This document shows positions 1-5,914 of a DNA stretch of 13,405 nt, in pieces (position 1 is the stretch's first letter; each line of letters opens with the position of its first letter). The translations under genes and the position numbers were made by a program. The notes beneath the pieces are model-generated. The model made no database searches. It was not told the DNA's origin and worked only from the letters and a program-made list of their open reading frames with translations. Source of the stretch: Gemmatimonadota bacterium (GTDB lineage: Bacteria; Gemmatimonadota; Gemmatimonadetes; Longimicrobiales; Longimicrobiaceae); NCBI GenBank assembly GCA_019348265.1, contig JAHWJV010000046.1, forward strand, positions 1 through 13,405, in the 5' to 3' direction.

Positions 1-1
1 G

Positions 2-67
2 GTCCTCTCGGAGAAGGATCGGGCCGGGCGGCTGCTGGGGGAGATCGAGGCGGTGAACGTCGCCTGA
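2..67 (+). CDS. C-terminal fragment of an unidentified protein (5' end outside window)
   Basis: An open frame enters from the left edge and ends at TGA 65-67. The visible 21 residues read VLSEKDRAGRLLGEIEAVNVA, a plausible amphipathic helical C-terminus. The fragment is too short to assign to a family. Positions 68-206 after it show no supported gene and no plus-strand terminator with a U-tract; the next gene is convergent on the minus strand. Confidence 0.4.
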   Translation, partial: VLSEKDRAGRLLGEIEAVNVA

Positions 68-206
68 GCATCAGGAGTCGGTGCTGGCGCGGTTGAGCCC
101 GGCTACGCTGGCCGATGACGTTCGCGATCTGCGCGCTCCGCTGGGGCCTGATCATGCGCCTGGCGGAGCTGGATTCATCCGGCCAATAGGCGAGATCTGG
201 CAAACA

Positions 207-240
207 CGGAGGGGGGTGGCGCCGTCGCCACCCCCCTCCG
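207..240 (-). terminator. Perfect 15-bp GC-rich hairpin ending the lipoprotein/outer-membrane protein operon
   Basis: Bases 207-221 pair without a mismatch with 226-240 around a CCGT loop. The hairpin lies 29 nt beyond the stop of the minus-strand outer-membrane gene, where an intrinsic terminator is expected. On the minus strand it is followed only by a weak T-run (TGTTTG), and on the plus strand by none. It therefore most likely ends minus-strand transcription, perhaps helped by Rho. Confidence 0.75.
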
Positions 241-269
241 TCCGCGTGCGCACCTTCAGCCGCGGATGC

Positions 270-1571
270 TCACCGCATCCGCATCGACGAGAAGGTGAAC
301 ATGAAGATGTTGTCGATCCCCAGGTTCGTGTCGCGCTGAGCGACGCTCGCGGTGAAGTTCGCCGCGCCGAACTCCAGGCCCAGGCCGAGGGAGCCCATGC
401 GGCCGCCGTCGTTGAGCAGCGCACCGCCGACGCGCACCGGCAGCCAGCGGAGCGGGCGAAGCTCCGCGCCCACGCCGATTTGGGACTTCGTCTCGTTGAG
501 GGTCGATTCCGCGAACCGCTGATGAACGTCCGCGCTGAGCAGCACGTGGCGGCTGGGCTGGAAGGCGATCCCGGCCGCCACCTCCGGCTTGCCCACCATG
601 TTCTCCACCCGGTCCTGCAGGCTCTGCGGAGCCGCGGAAAACGGCTGCGGTGCGAAGTTCGCCTCGCTGTCCTCCACGTTGAACACCGCCTCGCCGGGAC
701 GGTAGAACAGGCTCGATTCGTCCCACTCGAAGGTGTTGAAGACGTTCTTCGCGGTCACTCCCGCCGACCAGGGGCCGCCCGAGTACGCGAGGCCCAGGTC
801 CAGGCCGATGCCGCCGCCGTTGTCGACCTTGTCGAAGACCAGGACGGTATCGGAGGCGACCGTGGGGAAGCTGAATCGCACCTCGAGCGGGCTGGCGCGG
901 ACCAGCCCACCGTTGTCCTCGCCCGTGAACACCAGGTGGCCGAAGGTATACTTCAGCGTCGCGCCGAGAGCCAGCGAGCGGTTGTCGCTGCGGATCAGCG
1001 GCTGCCCGTAGGCGAGGGCGAGGGTCGAGGTGACCGCCATGTCGAACGACGAGCCCGCGAACGTCAGGTCGGCCGCCGTGCCGGTGCGGCCCGCGTTGCC
1101 GAACAGGATGAGCTCGGCGGCGCCAGGGCCCAGGTTGGCGACGGCGCGGCCGCTCGACGAAAGGTGGACGCCTACACGCCCCACGTTTGCGGCGAGGTAG
1201 GTAACGTCCGTGCCACCGCTGCCCTGCTCGTTACCCTCGGCGACGATCTCGTCCAGCCACTGGTTGCGAACGGCCACCGAGACGTTCTGCCCCTCGTGCT
1301 GCTTCAGGTCCCCCAGCGAGACGGGATCGAGTCCAGCGAGGCCGCGGAAGGACATGAGGCCGAAGGAGACAAAGGGGTTGTTCCCCATGCCCAGCCCGGC
1401 CGGGTTCCAGGCGGCGCTGTTGAAGCCGCGGGCCAGCGCGGTGTAGTTGTCGCCCATGCCGAGCGCGGCCGCGCTCGCGCTGGGGAGCTGGGCGGCTGCG
1501 TTCGAGGCGGCGAGCGCCACCAGCGCCCCTGCCGGTACGGCGAGTCGGAGACGACCGATGATCTGCTTCAT
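270..1571 (-). CDS. Outer-membrane beta-barrel-like protein, 433 aa (PorV/FadL-like family)
   Basis: The protein starts with a clear Sec signal peptide: MKQIIGRLRL, then a hydrophobic stretch ending in SNAAA, with likely cleavage before QLPSASAA. The mature part opens with ALGMGDNYTALARGFNSAAWNPAG, which resembles the N-terminus of FadL, PorV and DUF5723-like barrels, where a conserved N-x-A-x-x-x-NPAG segment plugs the pore. The rest alternates short polar and hydrophobic strands rich in G, S, N and aromatic residues, as expected of a barrel. The start at 1571 is preferred over an upstream in-frame ATG at 1670 because it begins the signal peptide and has AAGGGG just before it. It lies 2 nt after the lipoprotein gene, so the two are probably co-translated. 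Substrate is unknown. The barrel class is likely and the exact family is uncertain. Confidence 0.8.
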   Translation of the reverse strand: MKQIIGRLRLAVPAGALVALAASNAAAQLPSASAAALGMGDNYTALARGFNSAAWNPAGLGMGNNPFVSFGLMSFRGLAGLDPVSLGDLKQHEGQNVSVAVRNQWLDEIVAEGNEQGSGGTDVTYLAANVGRVGVHLSSSGRAVANLGPGAAELILFGNAGRTGTAADLTFAGSSFDMAVTSTLALAYGQPLIRSDNRSLALGATLKYTFGHLVFTGEDNGGLVRASPLEVRFSFPTVASDTVLVFDKVDNGGGIGLDLGLAYSGGPWSAGVTAKNVFNTFEWDESSLFYRPGEAVFNVEDSEANFAPQPFSAAPQSLQDRVENMVGKPEVAAGIAFQPSRHVLLSADVHQRFAESTLNETKSQIGVGAELRPLRWLPVRVGGALLNDGGRMGSLGLGLEFGAANFTASVAQRDTNLGIDNIFMFTFSSMRMR

Positions 1572-1573
1572 TT

Positions 1574-2665
1574 TCAATTCCCCTTCGGTCCAATGGTCAG
1601 CTCGAGCCGGCTGGCAATCGTCACGCTCTGTGTTGGCGTGACCGTGGGCGTGCAGGGGGCGGATCCGCATACGGAGCCACTGACGCGCAGACGAACGGGG
1701 CTGGCCCCGAGAATCGACTGGATCTCCTGCTGGTTGAACTCGACTCGGACGCTGGAGAACCCCTGCGCCAGCGGAATCGCTTTGGTGATGGTCGTCCCGG
1801 GTGCAGTGATCACGGCCGAAAGGTTGCCCGTCACGGTGAACGGGTTGGCGAGGGAGAGGAGGAGCGCACCGCCCTTGACGTTCTCCGTGACCGCCTCGTC
1901 GATGTCGCCAAGATCCAGCTCGACCTCGGTCGCGTCGATCGTCCGGTTAGACACACGAATTTGCGCCTGGCTGAGCTGGATCTGCGTCGGCGTGGCGGTG
2001 AGGCTCAGTCGGTCGCTGGTGTCGATCGTCACCGGATCACCCGCCGGGGAGTTCAGGCGGACGTTGATCGCGATCGGGCCCGTCACGTTGGTTGCCGAGA
2101 GAGTCAGCACGCGGTTCAGCGTCGTTCCGGCGGCAAAGGCGGTGTTCTCTCCGGCGATCGAGTCTCTCCCGATCACAGCCGTGCCCGCCGTGGCGGTCAC
2201 GACGATGAAGCCGCGCGCAGAGGCGCTCGGTCGGATCGGATCGAATGAGAAATCGTGCGTCAGGGCGATCCGGACGCTTCCACCGGTGACCTGCGCGAAC
2301 ACGACCTCAGCGGGCAGTGAGATGCTCGTTCCGAAAGCGGTCTCGAAGCGCGGCTTGGGCACGATCAGGCCGTTCGCGAGCGCGCAGGGCGATCCGCAGA
2401 TCTCTGCTAGCGTGCGCGAGACGGTGACCGGCTGCAGGTCGAGCACGAAGCTGGTGCCGCCGGCCCCGGTGGTGATGCTCGACGGGAGGAGCCTCGTGAC
2501 GCTGATCGTCGTGCTCTCCGCGGGAACGATCCAGGTGGTGTCCCACTTTGGGAGCTCCGTCGGGAATTCGCACGCGGCCAGGCCGAGGGTGAGGAGCGCG
2601 CCGAGAAACACGGACGGCGCGCCGGGTCGTCCCCGGCGGGGGACGAACGGGATGCGGTCGATCAT
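1574..2665 (-). CDS. Secreted lipoprotein of unknown function, 363 aa
   Basis: A basic N-terminus (RRGRP, residues 10-14) and a hydrophobic run (VFLGALLTLG) lead to the lipobox LAAC at residues 29-32. Signal peptidase II should cleave before Cys32, leaving a lipid-anchored protein. The mature part begins EFPTELPKWDTTWIVPAE. It continues as beta-rich, Thr/Val/Ser-rich sequence with almost no catalytic-looking motifs, consistent with Ig-like or beta-sandwich folds. Two short cysteine pairs, CGSPC (90-94) and CGSAPC (333-338), could form local disulfides. The start is set at 2665 because upstream in-frame sequence is Arg-rich and would bury the signal peptide; no strong Shine-Dalgarno is visible. 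Its stop is 2 nt before the outer-membrane gene, which suggests it is the surface partner of that barrel. I do not recognise the family. Confidence 0.75.
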   Translation of the reverse strand: MIDRIPFVPRRGRPGAPSVFLGALLTLGLAACEFPTELPKWDTTWIVPAESTTISVTRLLPSSITTGAGGTSFVLDLQPVTVSRTLAEICGSPCALANGLIVPKPRFETAFGTSISLPAEVVFAQVTGGSVRIALTHDFSFDPIRPSASARGFIVVTATAGTAVIGRDSIAGENTAFAAGTTLNRVLTLSATNVTGPIAINVRLNSPAGDPVTIDTSDRLSLTATPTQIQLSQAQIRVSNRTIDATEVELDLGDIDEAVTENVKGGALLLSLANPFTVTGNLSAVITAPGTTITKAIPLAQGFSSVRVEFNQQEIQSILGASPVRLRVSGSVCGSAPCTPTVTPTQSVTIASRLELTIGPKGN

Positions 2666-2778
2666 GCTGGTTGCTACCCGATGAATGGGGAGAAGTCGGA
2701 ACCGCGAGGACGTTCCCGCGAATGGGATCCGACAGGGCCGCCGTCCGACGAATCGAAGAGGCTCGTTTGCGGAGAGCG

Positions 2779-2786
2779 CAAAGATA
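2779..2786 (-). promoter_or_regulatory. Candidate -7 promoter element (TATCTTTG) for the lipoprotein operon
   Basis: In the 149-nt gap between the epimerase stop and the lipoprotein start, the minus strand reads TATCTTTGCGC. TATCTTTG fits the Bacteroidetes -7 consensus TAnnTTTG exactly. No clear TTG is seen about 20 bp upstream, so the call rests on one element. The same 11-mer TATCTTTGCGC occurs before cysQ. Predicted leader length is about 105 nt. Confidence 0.35.
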
Positions 2787-2814
2787 ATCGTGCGATTTCG
2801 TGGCCGGTAGTAGG

Positions 2815-3765
2815 CTACTCGATGTTTGCTTCCCTGGCGATCCACCGGTAAGTCTCGGTCAGTCCTTCGTCCATCTTTACCGCGGGGGTCCAGCCGAGGC
2901 TTTGGAGGCGCGTCGTGTCGAGGCTGGAGTGGCGCAGCTCGCCCGCACGAGCCTCCGCGTACTCGACCGAGACGGTGCGCCCGGACGCCCTGATCAATCC
3001 CTCCGCCAGCTCGTTTACGCTGGTCTCCACGCCGGTGCCCACGTTGAAGGCGCGGTCGTCGAGCGACCGCGCGGCGGGGAGGTCCGCGCTGGCGACGTGC
3101 AGGTTCGCCGCGACCACGTCGCCGATGTAGACGTAGTCGCGCGTCTGCTTGCCGTCGCCGAAAATGGTCACTGGCGAGTTGGCCAGCAGCCGGTTCGAGA
3201 ATATGGCGACCACGCCGGCCTCGCCGTGCGGGTCCTGCCGCGGGCCGTAGACGTTAGAGTAGCGCAGCGCCGCGTAGTCCAGCCCGTGCACCCGGTGGTA
3301 GTAGTAGAGGTACTGCTCGCCCGCCAGCTTGGTCACCCCGTACGGGCTCTCCGGAAGCTTCGCGGCGGTCTCGGGCGTCGGGCGCACCTCCGGCTCCCCG
3401 TACACAACGCCGCCGGACGACACGTAGATGAAGCGCTCGATGCCGACGCGTCGCGCCGCCTCGAGCACGTTCAGCAGCCCATCTATGTTGACGCTCGCGT
3501 CGAAGCGCGGGTCGGACACGGAGAGGCGCACGTCCATCTGCGCGGCGTGGTGGCTGATGAGATCCGGGCGCCAGTCGACGACCAGGTCGGCGACCGCCTG
3601 GTCGCGGATGTCGAGCTCCATGAACTCGGCGCCCGCCGGCACGTTCTCCGCGCGTCCGTGGCTCAGATCGTCGACGATCAGGACCTGGTCGCCGCGCGCG
3701 AGATGCGCGTCCGCGATGTGGGAGCCGATGAACCCAGCGCCACCGGTAATGAGGATGCGTGCCAT
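2815..3765 (-). CDS. NAD-dependent nucleotide-sugar epimerase/dehydratase, 316 aa (GalE-type extended SDR)
   Basis: The N-terminus carries the Rossmann motif GGAGFIG (residues 8-14), followed by IVDDLSHG (30-37), whose acidic residues after beta-2 indicate NAD(H) rather than NADP(H). The catalytic serine lies in YVSSGGVVYG (114-123), and the Tyr-Lys pair is Tyr142 and Lys146 in PYGVTK. RYSNVYGPRQDPHGEAGVV and FGDGKQTRDYVYIGDV are typical of UDP-glucose 4-epimerase-like SDRs. Length matches the family. The start at 3765 is chosen because upstream residues precede the Rossmann strand and look non-coding; no strong ribosome binding site is seen. The likely role is making UDP-galactose, UDP-GalNAc or a related sugar for surface glycans. 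Exact substrate cannot be read from sequence, so no gene symbol is given. It is divergent from cysQ. Confidence 0.92.
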   Translation of the reverse strand: MARILITGGAGFIGSHIADAHLARGDQVLIVDDLSHGRAENVPAGAEFMELDIRDQAVADLVVDWRPDLISHHAAQMDVRLSVSDPRFDASVNIDGLLNVLEAARRVGIERFIYVSSGGVVYGEPEVRPTPETAAKLPESPYGVTKLAGEQYLYYYHRVHGLDYAALRYSNVYGPRQDPHGEAGVVAIFSNRLLANSPVTIFGDGKQTRDYVYIGDVVAANLHVASADLPAARSLDDRAFNVGTGVETSVNELAEGLIRASGRTVSVEYAEARAGELRHSSLDTTRLQSLGWTPAVKMDEGLTETYRWIAREANIE

Positions 3766-3848
3766 GACAGGGACAGAGATTGGGGTGGGGAAAAAAATGG
3801 TGCGTAAATAGAATGCGCCGCCGCCACGAGCGCAAACGGCACCGCGGG

Positions 3849-3876
3849 TTGTGCTCGGGGGAGCCGCGCGTATCTT
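3849..3876 (+). promoter_or_regulatory. Candidate upstream promoter for cysQ-cysD-cysNC
   Basis: TTGTGC at 3849-3854 and TATCTT at 3871-3876 are separated by 16 bp, a reasonable housekeeping -35/-10 pair. It lies in the 190-nt divergent spacer between the epimerase and cysQ. The rest of the spacer holds a run of seven A's at 3791-3797 and GC-rich sequence. No riboswitch-like fold was recognised. Confidence 0.4.
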
Positions 3877-3932
3877 TCTGCTTCGGCTGAACCCCAGCTC
3901 TTTTCCCGCGGCCGGAAGCACTCTGGCCGCGG

Positions 3933-3940
3933 TATCTTTG
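3933..3940 (+). promoter_or_regulatory. Second candidate promoter element (TATCTTTG) just before cysQ
   Basis: TATCTTTG matches the Bacteroidetes-type TAnnTTTG -7 element and ends 15 nt before the cysQ ATG. If used, the transcript would start about 5-10 nt before the ATG, giving a nearly leaderless mRNA. That would agree with the absence of a Shine-Dalgarno sequence there. No matching TTG upstream element is evident. Confidence 0.35.
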
Positions 3941-3955
3941 CGCATCGGTTGCTAG

Positions 3956-4834
3956 ATGGATCAGATGAGCCTCGCCCCGGAGCTGGAGACCGCCCGCACC
4001 GCCGCCCGCGACGCCGGCGCCGCTGCGATGCGCTTCTACGGCACCACCGAGTGGGACCGAAAAGCTGACGCGTCCCCCGTCACTGATGCGGACCGCGCCG
4101 CCAACGAGCTGATCACCGCGCGAATTCGCGAGGCGTTTCCGAGCGACGCGATCCTCTCGGAGGAATCGGCCGACTCGGCGGAGCGGCTCGACGCGCACCG
4201 CGTCTGGATCGTCGATCCTCTCGACGGCACCAAGGAGTTCCTCGCCCAGAATGGCGAGTTCTCCGTTTTGATCGGCCTGGTGGTGGACGGTGACCCGGTC
4301 CTCGGGGTCGTCTACCTGCCGGCATCGGGGGTGCTGTACGAGGCGGCCCGCGGGATCGGTGCGTGGGTGGAGAGCGACGGGGCGCGGCGCCGCCTGGCCC
4401 GTGTGGATTCGGGCGCGGGCGCTGGCATCCGCATGGTCGGCTCCCGCTCGCACCCCGACCCGCTGCTCGCACGCATGCAGATGGGCCTCGGCATCACCGA
4501 CATCGCTCCCTGCGGCTCGGTCGGGGTGAAGTGCAGCCGCATCGTCGACGGTGACCGACAGCTCTACGTCCACCCGGTCGGGCACCTCAAGGAGTGGGAC
4601 ACCTGCGCCCCCGAGGTCGTCCTCACCGAGGCCGGCGACCGTGTCACCGACTGCCGCGGCGATCGGCTGACCTACAACAAGCCCGTGCCCGTGCAGACCC
4701 ACGGAATCTTTGCCGCCACCCCCGCCGTGCACGAAGCCGTCAAGGATCGGGTACTGGCCCTCTACGCCGAAGCACATCCCGCAGGGAACAGGGAACAGGG
4801 GGAACGGCAGGGAGGACTGAAGACTGGAGACTGA
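3956..4834 (+). CDS. cysQ: 3'(2'),5'-bisphosphate nucleotidase CysQ, 292 aa
   Basis: Member of the Mg2+-dependent inositol monophosphatase superfamily. CysQ converts 3'-phosphoadenosine 5'-phosphate (PAP) to AMP, removing the toxic by-product of PAPS use. Metal-site motifs are present: the SEE acidic pair (Glu69-Glu70), WIVDPLDGTKEF (residues 84-95, with Asp87, Asp90 and Thr92) and EWDTCAPE (213-220, with Asp215). The KEF after DPLDGT and the 'WDTCAPE' form fit CysQ better than inositol phosphatases. It is the first gene of a sulfate-activation cluster. ATG 3956 is used; ATG 3965 is an alternative, and neither has a strong ribosome binding site. The last ~15 residues (NREQGERQGGLKTGD) are encoded by tandem heptamers and are not part of the normal fold; the stop codon lies inside a repeat unit. 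Confidence 0.93.
   Translation: MDQMSLAPELETARTAARDAGAAAMRFYGTTEWDRKADASPVTDADRAANELITARIREAFPSDAILSEESADSAERLDAHRVWIVDPLDGTKEFLAQNGEFSVLIGLVVDGDPVLGVVYLPASGVLYEAARGIGAWVESDGARRRLARVDSGAGAGIRMVGSRSHPDPLLARMQMGLGITDIAPCGSVGVKCSRIVDGDRQLYVHPVGHLKEWDTCAPEVVLTEAGDRVTDCRGDRLTYNKPVPVQTHGIFAATPAVHEAVKDRVLALYAEAHPAGNREQGERQGGLKTGD
4782..4805 (+). repeat. Heptamer tandem repeat CAGGGAA (about 3 units) inside the cysQ 3' end
   Basis: CAGGGAA occurs twice in tandem, followed by a third copy carrying a 2-nt G insertion. The tract is in frame with cysQ and codes for its C-terminal tail. It contains no recognisable site and reads as short-tandem-repeat growth at a gene end. Confidence 0.8.
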
Positions 4835-4839
4835 AGACT
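4815..4839 (+). repeat. Heptamer tandem repeat GACTGRA (3.5 units) spanning the cysQ stop codon
   Basis: Units are GACTGAA, GACTGGA, GACTGAA and a partial GACT. The cysQ stop TGA at 4832-4834 falls inside the third unit, so the repeat sets the end of the protein. Confidence 0.85.
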
Positions 4840-4844
4840 TACCA

Positions 4845-4859
4845 CCGATAGCCGATAGC
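4845..4859 (+). repeat. Heptamer tandem repeat CCGATAG (2 units) just before cysD
   Basis: Two exact CCGATAG units end 6 nt before the cysD ATG and occupy the place where a ribosome binding site would be. The same unit forms both arms of the inverted repeat after cysD, so cysD is bracketed by one repeat family. Confidence 0.85.
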
Positions 4860-4865
4860 GCCTAC

Positions 4866-5789
4866 ATGTCCACACAGCCGCAGCACCATAGCTACCGCAA
4901 GAGCCACCTGGCCCAGCTCGAGGCGGAGGCGGTCTACATCATGCGCGAGGTTGCCGCGCAGTTCGAGCGCCCTGCCATCCTGTTCTCGGGCGGCAAGGAC
5001 TCGATCACGCTGGTGCACCTGGCGCGGAAGGCGTTCGCGCCCGGAAAGTTCCCGTTCCCGCTACTCCACATCGACACCGGCCACAACTTCGCCGAGGCGC
5101 TGGAGTTTCGGGATTGGCTGGCGGAGTCCACGGGTGCCGAGCTGATCGTCCGCTACGTGCAGGATTCGATCGATCAGGGCCGCGCGGTCGAGGAGACCGG
5201 GCCGCTGGCGAGCCGCAACTCGCTGCAGATCGTGACACTGCTCGACGCGATCAGCGAGCTCAAGATCGACTGCGCCATCGGCGGAGCCCGGCGCGACGAG
5301 GAGAAGGCGCGCGCCAAGGAGCGCTTCTTCAGCCACCGCGACGCCTTTGGTCAGTGGGACCCGAAGAACCAGCGCCCGGAGCTCTGGAACATCTTCAATG
5401 GGCGCAAGGCGCAGCGAGAGCACTTCCGCGTGTTCCCGCTCAGCAACTGGACGGAGATGGACGTCTGGCAGTACATCACACGCGAGGGGATCGCCCTCCC
5501 GAGCCTCTACTTCGCGCACCCGCGCCGCGTCTTCCGCCGCGGGAGCATGCTGATGGCCGAGAGCGAGCACCTCCCCCTCCTCGCCGGCGAAGCCACCGAG
5601 GAGCGCACCATCCGTTTCCGGACCGTCGGCGACATCACCTGTACCGGCGCTATCGAATCCGTTGCCGAAAGCGTCGACGCCATCATCTCCGAGACCGCCG
5701 CCCTCCGCGTGACCGAGCGCGGCGGCCGCGCGGACGACCAGCGCAGCGAGGCGGCGATGGAAGACCGGAAGCGGCAGGGGTACTTTTGA
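4866..5789 (+). CDS. cysD: Sulfate adenylyltransferase subunit 2 (CysD), 307 aa
   Basis: CysD is the catalytic subunit of ATP sulfurylase. It forms adenosine 5'-phosphosulfate (APS) from ATP and sulfate with CysN as the GTPase partner. The PP-loop motif SGGKDS is at residues 41-46, followed by the conserved LLHIDTGHNF. Further family signatures are GGARRDEEKARAKER, FRVFPLSNWTEMDVWQYI, and a C-terminus ending RKRQGYF as in typical CysD. Length is close to the usual ~300 aa, so the start at 4866 is right even though no Shine-Dalgarno precedes it. The gene lies 31 nt after cysQ and 125 nt before cysNC; both gaps are mainly heptamer repeats. The cytosolic CysD-CysN complex is expected. Confidence 0.97.
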   Translation: MSTQPQHHSYRKSHLAQLEAEAVYIMREVAAQFERPAILFSGGKDSITLVHLARKAFAPGKFPFPLLHIDTGHNFAEALEFRDWLAESTGAELIVRYVQDSIDQGRAVEETGPLASRNSLQIVTLLDAISELKIDCAIGGARRDEEKARAKERFFSHRDAFGQWDPKNQRPELWNIFNGRKAQREHFRVFPLSNWTEMDVWQYITREGIALPSLYFAHPRRVFRRGSMLMAESEHLPLLAGEATEERTIRFRTVGDITCTGAIESVAESVDAIISETAALRVTERGGRADDQRSEAAMEDRKRQGYF

Positions 5790-5794
5790 AGGGA

Positions 5795-5901
5795 GGCTAT
5801 CGGCTATCGGCTATCGGTCATCGGTCGTTCGGCAGAATCGACGGACGGCTCGCGTGTTCGAGATTGCTGGACCGATAGCCGATAGCCGATAGCCGATAGC
5901 C
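5795..5901 (+). repeat. Inverted heptamer repeats: GGCTATC x3-4, then CCGATAG x4, between cysD and cysNC
   Basis: The left arm at 5795-5817 is three exact GGCTATC units plus GG, followed by degenerate units to about 5828. The right arm at 5872-5901 is four exact CCGATAG units plus CC. The arms are reverse complements, so 23 consecutive base pairs can form in more than one register around a ~54-nt loop. It begins 6 nt after the cysD stop and ends 13 nt before the cysN ATG. Possible roles are mRNA stabilisation of the upstream gene, partial termination or control of CysN:CysD dosage. It could also be a non-functional repeat expansion. Confidence 0.9.
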
Positions 5902-5914
5902 TACGCACCGACAC

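Noticed and set aside
81..2684. An 867-codon plus-strand open frame, starting at GTG with AGGAG nearby
   Set aside because: It lies opposite the signal-peptide outer-membrane gene and the lipoprotein gene, whose features are unmistakable. The product is Arg/Ala/His-rich low-complexity sequence, as expected of the antisense frame of GC-rich genes.
2800..3807. A 335-codon plus-strand frame opposite the epimerase
   Set aside because: It is an antisense shadow: the minus strand encodes a complete extended SDR with all motifs, and the plus-strand product resembles no family.
3766..3955. Sulfur-related riboswitch before cysQ
   Set aside because: The predicted transcripts start too close to the ATG, or have too little conserved core, to form a SAM-type fold.
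5795..5901. Possible CRISPR array
   Set aside because: The units are contiguous 7-mers without unique spacers, and the two arrays are inverted relative to each other.
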